NCBI GenBank assembly: GCA_947454665.1
Contig: CANGMU010000007.1
Location: 1-23,871, forward strand
Origin: Pseudomonadota bacterium
Lineage (GTDB): Bacteria > Pseudomonadota > Gammaproteobacteria > Steroidobacterales > Steroidobacteraceae
DNA length: 23,871 bases
Direction: 5' to 3'
Each line of letters begins with the position of its first letter. Position 1 is the stretch's first letter. The notes under the pieces were generated by a model that did not search any database, was not told the origin of the DNA, and worked only from the letters and a program-made list of their open reading frames with translations. Shown here one piece after another: positions 14,758 through 23,076 of this stretch. A program made the translations under genes and the position numbers.

Positions 14758-15362
14758 ACACTGCCCTGCCCTGCGCAGCCGCGTCGGAGCGCAACAAGGA
14801 ACCGATCCTCGAGCAGCTGCGGCGCTTCCTTCCTGCCGATGCCGATGTCCTGGAGATCGCCTCCGGCACCGGTCAGCATGTCGCGCATTTCGCGGCAGCC
14901 TTGCCCGGCACGTCCTGGCAACCGACGGATTACGAGTTCGACAACCTGATCCCGATCGCCACGCGCTGTGACCAATCCGGCCTGCGCAACGTGCACGACC
15001 CGCTGCAACTGGATGTCCATGCGACGCCATGGCCCGTGCCGGACCACTTCGATGCCCTGGTCTGCATCAACATGATCCACATCGCGCCCTGGTCCGCGAC
15101 GCCGGCCTTGTTTGCCGGCGCCAAGCAGGTGCTGCGCGAGGATGGGCCGAAACTGATCGTGCTCTACGGGCCTTACCGGGAAGGCGGGCGGCACACCTCG
15201 CCCTCGAACGAGCAATTCGATGCCTCGCTCAAGTCGCGCAACCCGAACTGGGGCGTAAGGGACCTGGACGAGGTCGGCGCCGAAGCCGCTGCACAGGGCT
15301 TCCGGCGCATCGCGCTGGAGCGACTGCCCGCCAACAACCTGCTGCTGGTGTTCGCGGGCTGA
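14754..15362 (+). CDS. DUF938 family SAM-dependent methyltransferase-like protein
   Basis: A 202-residue class I methyltransferase-fold protein of the DUF938 family. It begins with the typical AASERNKEPIL and has the SAM-binding glycine motif EIASGTGQHVAHFA (about 34-47), WQPTDYE as the acidic strand-2 region and INMIHIAPW, a family signature, near 101-109. Members are common in proteobacteria but their substrate is not established. The start overlaps the zinc-ribbon stop (ATGA), making this the third gene of a coupled set with the bactofilin. It converges on the O-methyltransferase gene with only 16 bases between the stops. Confidence 0.9.
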   Translation: MNTALPCAAASERNKEPILEQLRRFLPADADVLEIASGTGQHVAHFAAALPGTSWQPTDYEFDNLIPIATRCDQSGLRNVHDPLQLDVHATPWPVPDHFDALVCINMIHIAPWSATPALFAGAKQVLREDGPKLIVLYGPYREGGRHTSPSNEQFDASLKSRNPNWGVRDLDEVGAEAAAQGFRRIALERLPANNLLLVFAG

Positions 15363-15378
15363 CCGGCCTCGGGGCGCG

Positions 15379-16044
15379 TCAGAGGACGCGCAGCAGCGTC
15401 AGCCCCTCGCCCACCGGCAACATCGCGATCTCCACGCGCGGGTCCTGGTGGACATGCGCGTTGAAGGCCTTCACGGCCCGCGCCATCACGGAATCCAGCC
15501 TCACGACCGGTATCGATGAAAGGCCCAGCGTGTTGTCCACCGCGATCAGCCCGCCAGCGCGCACGAGCGGCAGCAGGGCTTCGTAGTAATCGATATAGCC
15601 GGTCTTGTCGGCATCCACGAAGGCGAAGTCATAGCCACTGCGACCGCCCGCTTCCGCCAGCAAGGCCTGCAGCGTGGCCAGCGCCGGCTGGATGCGCAGG
15701 TCGATCTTCGATTCGACACCTGCCTCGCGCCAGAACGGCCGGCCGACGTCGGTGAATTCGGTGCTGATGTCACAGGCGACCAGCTGTCCATCGGCAGGCA
15801 GCGCGAGGGCGACGGCCAGCGCGGAATAGCCGGTATAGGTGCCGACCTCGATACAGCGCCGGGCACCCAGCAGGCGCACCAGCAGTTGCATGAACTGCCC
15901 CTGCTCCGGGCTGATCTGCATGCCGGCCTCTGCCCGTGGGGCGGTGGCGGCACGCAACCGCACCTGGGCAGGCGTCTCGCGCACACTCACCGACTGCAAA
16001 TACTGGTGCACGTCGACATCAATCAATCCGGCCCGTGACGTCAT
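15379..16044 (-). CDS. O-methyltransferase, CCoAOMT-like family
   Basis: A 221-residue class I SAM-dependent O-methyltransferase of the caffeoyl-CoA / catechol O-methyltransferase-like family (PF01596). Visible features: MQISPEQGQFMQLLVRLLG (42-60), the SAM motif IEVGTYTGYSA (65-75), acidic D92 after strand 2, FVDADKTGYIDYYE (142-155) with the metal-binding Asp residues, and VDNTL at 169-173. Family members methylate catechol-type hydroxyls with a divalent metal. The ATG at 16044 is preceded by GGGAGGGCGAG, a good Shine-Dalgarno; the longer frame to 16107 overlaps the divergent ABC gene. Its substrate is unknown; a catechol or small aromatic would suit the neighbourhood. Confidence 0.9.
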   Translation of the reverse strand: MTSRAGLIDVDVHQYLQSVSVRETPAQVRLRAATAPRAEAGMQISPEQGQFMQLLVRLLGARRCIEVGTYTGYSALAVALALPADGQLVACDISTEFTDVGRPFWREAGVESKIDLRIQPALATLQALLAEAGGRSGYDFAFVDADKTGYIDYYEALLPLVRAGGLIAVDNTLGLSSIPVVRLDSVMARAVKAFNAHVHQDPRVEIAMLPVGEGLTLLRVL

Positions 16045-16072
16045 CTCGCCCTCCCCTGTTACGCTTGGCGTC

Positions 16073-16995
<923 letters not shown>

Positions 16996-16999
<4 letters not shown>

Positions 17000-17757
17000 A
17001 CTGGCATGCCGTGAAGGCGATCTACCGCTTCGAGATGGCGCGCACCTTCCGCACGCTGGGCCAGAGCATCGCCGCGCCCGTGATGACAACGTCGCTGTAC
17101 TTCGTCGTGTTCGGCTCGGCGATCGGTTCGCGCATCGAATCGGTGGGCGGCGTGCCCTACGGCGCCTTCATCGTGCCGGGCCTCATCATGCTGTCCGTGC
17201 TGACGGAGAGCATCAGCAACGGTTCTTTCGGCATCTACATGCCCAAGTGGGCGGGCACCATCTACGAACTGCTCTCGGCGCCGGTATCAACGCCGGAGAT
17301 CCTGATGGGCTATGTCGGCGCTGCGGCGACCAAGTCGGTGATGATCGGCCTGATCATCCTCGCGACGTCGACGTTCTTCGTGCCGCTGCAGGTGCTGCAT
17401 CCGGGCTGGATGCTGTGCTTCCTGCTGCTCACGTCGTTCACGTTCAGCCTGTTCGGCTTCATGCTGGGAATCTGGGCCGACAGCTGGGAAAAGCTGAACA
17501 TCGTGCCGATGCTGGTCGTGACGCCGCTGACCTTCCTCGGTGGCAGCTTCTATTCCATCGACATGTTGCCGCCGGTCTGGCGCACGGTGACGCTGTTCAA
17601 CCCGGTCGTATACCTGATCAGCGGCTTCCGCTGGAGTTTCCATGGGACGGGCGATGTGAGCCTGGCGACGAGCCTCGCCTTCATCCTCGGCTTCCTCGCG
17701 CTCTGCCTTGCCCTGACGAGCCTGATGATCCGCCGCGGGTGGCGGCTGCGGCACTGA
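16996..17757 (+). CDS. ABC-2 type permease (YadH-like)
   Basis: A 253-residue membrane subunit pairing with the ATPase just upstream (ATGA overlap). About six hydrophobic segments are seen, starting near residues 23-43, 55-70, 105-125, 135-160, 168-185 and 225-245. The ABC-2 family signature region reads around NIVPMLVVTPLTFLGGSFYS, followed by LPPVWR and FNPVVYLISGFRW, typical of YadH/NodJ-type permeases. One half-size ATPase and one half-size permease would form a homodimeric exporter. The gene ends 16 bases before the stop of the convergent MFS gene, and no intrinsic terminator is visible between them. Confidence 0.92.
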
Positions 17758-17773
17758 CCGCAGCCCGCGGGGA

Positions 17774-19339
17774 TCAGTGTCCGCCGCCACCCATGCCGGC
17801 GGCGCCGAAGGGCGGCTTCGCGAGCCACACGAACGGGATCATCGCGAGGTACAGGATGAACATCATGAAAAACACGTCACTGGCGCCCATCGTAGAGGCC
17901 TGGTTGTAGACCACCTGCGCGATCGCGCCCAACGACATCGTGCCCTCGATGCCTTGTGACGCCAGTTGGGCCTGGTAGGCCGCAGTCGCGGCCGAATCCG
18001 TAGAGACATGCTGGATGAGCGTGCCGGCGTGGTATTCGGTGCGGTCGTTCCACAGGAAGATGCAGATCGCCGTGGACATGCTGCCGAAGATCGTGCGCAG
18101 GAAGTTCGACAGGCCCGCGGCGGAGGCCAGCTCGTTCGACGATACGCCGGCCATGATGATCTGGTTCAGGGGCAGGAAGAACAGCGCCAGGCCCATGCCC
18201 TGCACGAAGCGCGGCGCCGCCAGTTGCCCGAAGCTCGCGTCCGCCGGCAGCGAGGACACCCAGTACAGGCTGGTGGCAAAGATGCAGAACGCGATCGACG
18301 GCACCAGCCGGAGGTTCAGCCGATGCAGGTTGCGGCCGATCAGCGGGGCGAGGAACAGCGCGACGATGCCGACTGGGGCGATGGCATAGCCCGCCCAGGT
18401 ACTCGTGTAACCCAGCGTCGTCTGCAGCCACAGCGGATAGACCACGTTGATGCCGGAGAAGGCGAAATAGCCGACCGACACGCACAAGGAACCCACGACG
18501 AAATTGCGCCGCTTGAACAGCTGCAGGTCCACCACCGGATGCGGGTCTGTCAGCTCCCATGGGATGAAGAAGGCCAGGGCGACGAACGAGATGCAGGCCG
18601 CCGCGACGATCTCGGGCGAAGCGAACCAGTCCATGTCGTTGCCGTTGTCGAGCATGAACTGCAGGCTGCCGACACCGATCACCAGCAGCACGAGGCCGAC
18701 GATGTCGACGGGCACCTTCACGCGCTGTGATTCGCGCTTGCGCAGCAGCCACCAGGAAATCGCCGCGGCAAGCGCCCCCACCGGCAGGTTGATATAGAAC
18801 AGCCAGGGCCAGGACAGGTTGTCGGTGATCGTGCCGCCGAGGATCGGGCCGGCCACCGGTGCGACGATCACGACCATCGCCCAAAGGCCCAGCGCCAGGC
18901 CGCGCAAGTGCACCGGATAATTGCGGATCAACAGGGCCTGGGCGACCGACATCATCGGCCCGGACACGAAGCCCTGCATCAGTCGCGCGGTGATCAGCAT
19001 GGGCATGCTGGTCGCCAGGCCGCAAATCGCCGAAAACACCATGAACAGGATGATCGAGGAGACGAAGGTCCGCACTTCGCCGAAGCGGCGACCGATCCAG
19101 CCCGCGAGCGGCTGCACCACCGCGGCGGCCAGCATGTAGGAGCTGACGGACCAGGTGCCCTCGGAAGGGCTCACGCCGAGACTGCCCGAGATCGACGGAA
19201 TCGAGACGTTCACGATCGTCATGTCGAGGATCTCCATGAAACTGGAGATCGCGATCGCAAAGGTCATCAGGGCGAGCTTGCCACCGCGGAGCGGCGGGAA
19301 CTCGCCCGGCTGCGCAGGCGCTGTCGGGGCGGCGGCCAT
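17774..19339 (-). CDS. emrB: DHA2 family MFS efflux permease, EmrB-like
   Basis: A 521-residue, 14-helix drug:proton antiporter of the EmrB/QacA (DHA2) family, located in the inner membrane. The first helix carries EILDMTIVNVSIPSI with the family Asp at residue 39; GWIGRRFGE is loop motif A, and GPILGGTI is motif C of the exporter families. The C-terminus ends in a short Gly-rich tail. It follows emrA by six bases and is the last gene of a four-gene operon. Together with the periplasmic adaptor and outer membrane factor it would expel hydrophobic or uncoupler-like compounds, including aromatic acids or antibiotics, directly across both membranes. Confidence 0.94.
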   Translation of the reverse strand: MAAAPTAPAQPGEFPPLRGGKLALMTFAIAISSFMEILDMTIVNVSIPSISGSLGVSPSEGTWSVSSYMLAAAVVQPLAGWIGRRFGEVRTFVSSIILFMVFSAICGLATSMPMLITARLMQGFVSGPMMSVAQALLIRNYPVHLRGLALGLWAMVVIVAPVAGPILGGTITDNLSWPWLFYINLPVGALAAAISWWLLRKRESQRVKVPVDIVGLVLLVIGVGSLQFMLDNGNDMDWFASPEIVAAACISFVALAFFIPWELTDPHPVVDLQLFKRRNFVVGSLCVSVGYFAFSGINVVYPLWLQTTLGYTSTWAGYAIAPVGIVALFLAPLIGRNLHRLNLRLVPSIAFCIFATSLYWVSSLPADASFGQLAAPRFVQGMGLALFFLPLNQIIMAGVSSNELASAAGLSNFLRTIFGSMSTAICIFLWNDRTEYHAGTLIQHVSTDSAATAAYQAQLASQGIEGTMSLGAIAQVVYNQASTMGASDVFFMMFILYLAMIPFVWLAKPPFGAAGMGGGGH

Positions 19340-19345
19340 CGGGCG

Positions 19346-20524
19346 TTATTTCTTGCCGAGGTTGCGCGCGATGACCGCGTCCGCCGACGTGCCGGCCGCT
19401 GCAAGATCCGCCGCGAAGACATCCGTCGACGGAATGGAAGGCGCTTCGGTCGCCGAGGCCAGCACGGCGCCGCTGCGGTCATGTGTATCGACCGTCACCG
19501 TGTTGGAAAGGCCGATGCGCAATGGATGCGCCGCGAGCTCGGCCTTGTCGAGCGAGATCTTCACCGGCACGCGCTGAACGACCTTGATCCAGTTGCCCGA
19601 GGCATTCTGCGCCGGCAGCAAGGAGAACGCGCCACCGGTGCCCGCTGCGAGGCCGAGCACCTTGCCGTGGAACGGTGCATCGCTGCCGTATAGATCGCTG
19701 CGCACGGTGACGGACTGGCCGATGCGCAGATTCGCAATCTGGCTTTCCTTGAAGTTGGCATCGATCCACAGATCGTCGAGCGGAATCACCATCATCAGCG
19801 GCTGGCCTGGCGCGATGCGCTGCCCGAGCTGCACGTTGCGCTGGGCGACATAGCCGCGCACCGGCGCCACGATGGCATTGCGCCTGGCCATCACCCAGGC
19901 GTCGCGGTACTGCGCACGAGCCGCCAGCACGACCGGGTTGTCCTGAACGCTGGCACCATCGACGAGCGCATGCGCAGCGGCAGCCTGGCGCAGCGCCTGG
20001 TCCAGCGAGACCCGCGCGATCGCCACCGCATCCTGCGCGTGACGCACTTCTTCCCCAGCGATGGCCTTGTCGGCGACCAGCGGTGCGCGGTTCTTCAGGT
20101 CGATCTCGGCACGCTTGAGTTCGAGCCGGCGCTGCGCGATGGCGGCGTCGTACTGACCCGACAGCGCCTGCTGCTGGCGCACCTGGCGCACCGCGCGCCC
20201 CAGCTCCGCTTCTGCGCGCGCGAGCGCCGTGGCGGCGTCAGTCGGGTCCAGCTGGAGCAGCACCTGCCCGGCCTCGACGTGCGTCGTGTTCGTCACACCG
20301 ACCGCCGTGACCGTACCTGCGATCTGCGACGTGATGACCACCTGGTTGCCGGCGACATAGGCGTCGTCCGTCTTCTCGCGCAACGCGAGCACGAAGTGCT
20401 GCAGCAACAGCCAGATCACGCCGGCCGTCACGAAGACGATAGCCAGGATGCTCAGGATGCGGCGGCGCTTGCTCGCCTTGGGATTTTCGGCCGGTGCCGG
20501 TGCGGCGTTCGTGGTGTCGTTCAT
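19346..20524 (-). CDS. emrA: HlyD/EmrA family periplasmic adaptor
   Basis: A 392-residue membrane fusion protein. A cytoplasmic N-tail is followed by one membrane helix (about 22-44). The lipoyl half-domain follows with TDDAYVAGNQVVITSQIAGTV, then an alpha-helical hairpin (about 95-200) that reaches the outer membrane factor, and the second half-lipoyl and beta-barrel (RNAIVAPVRGYVAQR, DLWIDANFKESQ). ASGNWIKVVQRVPV at about 309-322 is a hallmark of EmrA. The start overlaps the stop of the outer membrane factor gene (ATGA). It connects the EmrB-like pump to that channel. Confidence 0.94.
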   Translation of the reverse strand: MNDTTNAAPAPAENPKASKRRRILSILAIVFVTAGVIWLLLQHFVLALREKTDDAYVAGNQVVITSQIAGTVTAVGVTNTTHVEAGQVLLQLDPTDAATALARAEAELGRAVRQVRQQQALSGQYDAAIAQRRLELKRAEIDLKNRAPLVADKAIAGEEVRHAQDAVAIARVSLDQALRQAAAAHALVDGASVQDNPVVLAARAQYRDAWVMARRNAIVAPVRGYVAQRNVQLGQRIAPGQPLMMVIPLDDLWIDANFKESQIANLRIGQSVTVRSDLYGSDAPFHGKVLGLAAGTGGAFSLLPAQNASGNWIKVVQRVPVKISLDKAELAAHPLRIGLSNTVTVDTHDRSGAVLASATEAPSIPSTDVFAADLAAAGTSADAVIARNLGKK

Positions 20525-21945
20525 GGTGCGTTTTCCGTGGTGACGGCTTGCGTCGCGTGATAACCGCCGCCCAGGGCGCGGCGTAACCCGATGTCGGCGG
20601 ACAGGGCAGCCAGGTCAACCTGGGCCAGGCTGTCTTCGGTCGTGTTGACCTGCAGGGCGGCGAGCAACTGCGGACGGATGTCGCCGGTGCCTGCCGCCAC
20701 GCGGGATTTCGCGCTGGCGAGCAGGGATTCGTTGGCAGCCAGCTGCGCCTCGCGTTCGTGGCGCTGCGCAGCCAGCGTGCCAGCCAGCGTGGCCGTCGCG
20801 GACACTTCGCGTACCGCGCCGAGGACTGCGTCGTCATAGGTGGCGATGGCGGCATCGAGCTGTGCACTGCGCAGTCCATGTCGCGCAACGCGCTGCCCGC
20901 CATCGAACAGCGGCAGGTTCACCGCGGCGCCGATCGAAGGGTTGGCGCTGTTGGTCTGCAGCAGCTTGCCCAGGTCCACGGTCGACAGACCGACCAGCGC
21001 ACGCAGGCTGATGTCCGGATACCAGGCGGCGCGGGCTTCGATGAGCCCCTGGCTTGCCGCATCCACGCGCCAACGGCTGGCAACGACATCCGGGCGATGG
21101 CCCAGCAGGCCCAGCGACAGGTCCGCCGGCAGACCGGCGGCCACGCGCGGCAAGGGGCGCGGGGCGAGCGCCGGCAGCGCGTCGATCGGTACGCCGGTCA
21201 ACGCGGCCAGTGTGACGACTCGCTGTCGCGCCGAACCTTCCAGCGACAGGATGTTCTCGCGCGCCGTGGCGAGCCCGTAGGTGGTCATGCGCAGCGTGTC
21301 GGCGTTGTCGAGCTGTGCCTCGACACGGCGCTCCATGACCTGTGCCAGGCGCTGCATGGCATCCAGCCTTTCGCGCGCGTAAACCAGTCGCTGCTGATCC
21401 GCCTGCCAGCCGAAATAGGCATCGGATACCGCGGCGGCCAGCACCAGGCGGGCAGCGGCGCTTTCCGCCTCTTTGGCACGCGCTTCGTCGATCGATGCCT
21501 GGATCTGTGCCTTCTGCTTGCCCCACCAGTCGAAGCTGTAGCGCAACTCGACGCCGAGGTCGGCCTGGTTGTAGTCGTTGAAGCCGAGGAACTGCGGCGA
21601 GATCAGGCCATTGTCACTGAGGCGCTGGCGTGACAAGTCCGCACCGGCCTGCACCTGCGGACCCAGCGCAGCGCCAGTCAGCTTCGCGGCCTGGCGAGCG
21701 GCGGCCACGCGCGCTTCAGCAGCGGCAATGCCCGGCGATCCCTCGAACGCGCGCATGACCAGCGCATCGAGCGTCGGGTCCTGGTACGCCCGCCACCAGG
21801 CGGCCGTCGGCCAGGGCGAAGCGGCTGACGTCAGCGCGGACGCCACAACGGGCGCTGCCTCACGCAGCGCCGGCTTGCGCGCCGCGGGCGGCGTCATGGC
21901 ACAGCCTGCCGCGCACAGCGTCAGGGCGATCAATACGATCCTCAT
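20521..21945 (-). CDS. Outer membrane efflux lipoprotein, NodT/OprM-type
   Basis: A 474-residue outer membrane factor of the RND/EmrAB-associated NodT family. The N-terminus has a lipoprotein signal with AAGC at 12-15, so Cys15 is probably lipidated. Two outer membrane efflux repeats (PF02321) follow, roughly 60-240 and 265-455, each with long coiled helices; YSFDWWGKQKAQIQAS and LPLFDGGQR are characteristic segments. It forms the trimeric exit duct for the adaptor and pump encoded next. Its start overlaps the MarR gene stop by four bases and its stop overlaps the emrA start, so the operon is translationally coupled throughout. Confidence 0.94.
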   Translation of the reverse strand: MRIVLIALTLCAAGCAMTPPAARKPALREAAPVVASALTSAASPWPTAAWWRAYQDPTLDALVMRAFEGSPGIAAAEARVAAARQAAKLTGAALGPQVQAGADLSRQRLSDNGLISPQFLGFNDYNQADLGVELRYSFDWWGKQKAQIQASIDEARAKEAESAAARLVLAAAVSDAYFGWQADQQRLVYARERLDAMQRLAQVMERRVEAQLDNADTLRMTTYGLATARENILSLEGSARQRVVTLAALTGVPIDALPALAPRPLPRVAAGLPADLSLGLLGHRPDVVASRWRVDAASQGLIEARAAWYPDISLRALVGLSTVDLGKLLQTNSANPSIGAAVNLPLFDGGQRVARHGLRSAQLDAAIATYDDAVLGAVREVSATATLAGTLAAQRHEREAQLAANESLLASAKSRVAAGTGDIRPQLLAALQVNTTEDSLAQVDLAALSADIGLRRALGGGYHATQAVTTENAP

Positions 21946-22481
21946 GGGGCCTGCTCCGTCGGCACGTCCTGCCGAAGTCCCTCAAGCGCGGCGAAGACAC
22001 GCCGCAAACCACCGAGCAGCTGTTCCAGCTCCTCCGGCTTGAAATCCGCGAACAGGTCGCGGGCAAACGAACAAATCAGGGGCAGCAATTCGCGCGCGAG
22101 CGCCTCGCCTTCAGCCGTCACGCGCAGCTCCGTGCGGCGACGGTCCTCGTCGCTGGGTGCCCGCGTGATCAGCCCGCGGACGACGAGGGCATCCGTGACG
22201 CGCGTGATGTTGGCCGGGCTCTGGCACAGCGCCGAACACAGCTCGCCCGGGAAGGTGCCTTCCTCCGCCTGCGAGAAAATCGACATCAAGACGCGCAGCT
22301 CCACTTCCGACAGGCCGGACGGGCGGAGCCAGTGGTCCATGCGCACGGAGAGCTCACGGCCGAGGAGGATCGACATCCGCACGGCGATCGTCTGCTCTAT
22401 GGGCAGGTCGGGGATGCGGGCAGCGATGCGACGCGCGCCGGCTTCGAGATGCTGGATCTGGGACAGCGACACGACGGTCAC
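21942..22481 (-). CDS. MarR family transcriptional regulator of the efflux operon
   Basis: A 179-residue winged helix-turn-helix repressor. The DNA-binding region (about 54-125) includes LSEVELRVLMSIFS, the recognition helix SPANITRVTDALVVRGLI (88-105) and the wing with the DEDRRR motif (111-116), the typical DxRxx signature. Long helices at both ends form the dimer interface. As first gene of the operon with the pump genes, it most likely represses them and itself and is released by phenolic or aromatic ligands, as known for MarR and EmrR. The start is GTG at 22481; no ATG lies nearby and the Shine-Dalgarno is weak. Cys82 and Cys86 near the recognition helix are unusual and might be redox-sensitive, which is speculation. 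Confidence 0.93.
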   Translation of the reverse strand: MTVVSLSQIQHLEAGARRIAARIPDLPIEQTIAVRMSILLGRELSVRMDHWLRPSGLSEVELRVLMSIFSQAEEGTFPGELCSALCQSPANITRVTDALVVRGLITRAPSDEDRRRTELRVTAEGEALARELLPLICSFARDLFADFKPEELEQLLGGLRRVFAALEGLRQDVPTEQAP

Positions 22482-22484
22482 CCG

Positions 22485-22535
22485 AGGAAATTATTTCCGA
22501 GCGGGATATTTTATCGCGGAAATATTGCAGCGCAA
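22485..22535 (-). promoter_or_regulatory. Promoter and palindromic operator of the MarR-efflux operon
   Basis: An AT-rich patch in GC-rich DNA. Reading on the minus strand, TTGCGC (22535-22530) and TAAAAT (22513-22508) are separated by 16 bases and form a credible sigma70 promoter. Two perfect palindromes overlap or follow it: GATA-TTT-TATC at 22505-22515 and GGAAAT-T-ATTTCC at 22486-22498, with centres 18 bases apart. A related half site GGAAATATT lies at 22518-22526. The arrangement suits autorepression by the MarR dimer. Confidence 0.65.
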
Positions 22536-22560
22536 GTCATTCAGCGCGGAAAGAACTCGT

Positions 22561-22944
22561 TCAGGCGTTGGAGGCGCGGTCCAGGTACCAGGTCGTCTCG
22601 ACGCCTTCTTCAGGCTCGACGGCAACGGGTGGGGCCGATTCAAGGGCCACGGCCAGCCGCGGGAACGGCGTGCCGTCGAACAGCCGCTTGCGGCTGGAAT
22701 CGAGCCAGCGCTCGATGTGCTGGCGGAACCGCTCTGTCGCGTCGCGGCGCAGCGCGGCCATGCCAACCTCGCCGCCCACGCGCTCCTGCGCGGCGCTCAC
22801 CTGCCACCACCACTGCAGGCGGTCGAGGCGATCGCCTTCGAAATAAGGAAAAGTAATCGTGAAACGACGGCCCTGGCGGTTGGCCGTGAGTTCGGCGAAC
22901 GCGAAGTAATCGTCCAGCGGGCGGGGCAAATCGATCTGGGCCAT
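22561..22944 (-). CDS. Conserved-looking hypothetical protein
   Basis: A 127-residue protein that I do not recognise. It is probably soluble, with no signal peptide or membrane helix. The N-terminal half reads as beta-strands (RRFTITFPYFEG at 25-36), then an aromatic stretch LQWWWQVS (about 42-49), and a long charged helix region (about 62-85, ATERFRQHIERWLDSSRKRLF). The tail is acidic. The ATG at 22944 has a strong GGAAGGA Shine-Dalgarno; a frame open to 23058 upstream contains Arg-rich non-coding sequence. A promoter candidate lies 50-80 bases upstream. The gene ends 79 bases before the MarR start on the same strand. Confidence 0.7.
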   Translation of the reverse strand: MAQIDLPRPLDDYFAFAELTANRQGRRFTITFPYFEGDRLDRLQWWWQVSAAQERVGGEVGMAALRRDATERFRQHIERWLDSSRKRLFDGTPFPRLAVALESAPPVAVEPEEGVETTWYLDRASNA

Positions 22945-22995
22945 CGCGTCCTTCCGGTCCCTGCGACATCTGTCGCGTCGCTTCCTTGCGAACCG

Positions 22996-23025
22996 ATGAT
23001 CGCGGCATTGCCGCAGTGCCGTCAA
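22996..23025 (-). promoter_or_regulatory. Candidate promoter of the hypothetical gene
   Basis: On the minus strand TTGACG (23025-23020) and GATCAT (23001-22996) are separated by 18 bases, five and four matches respectively to the sigma70 consensus. The start codon lies about 50 bases downstream. It sits in the 132-base gap between the helicase stop and the hypothetical gene; no intrinsic terminator for the helicase is visible there. Confidence 0.45.
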
Positions 23026-23076
23026 CCGCCGCACACAAGGTCGCGACGGCGACGACAAATGGGCATTAACCCGGCG

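Noticed and set aside
15374..15391. Hairpin GCGCGTC-AGAG-GACGCGC as a terminator between convergent methyltransferase genes
   Set aside because: The seven-base stem is perfect, but no T-run follows on either strand and it includes the stop codon of the minus-strand gene, so it may be chance in GC-rich DNA.
17758..17773. Terminator between the ABC permease and EmrB genes
   Set aside because: The 16-base gap has no adequate stem or T-run.
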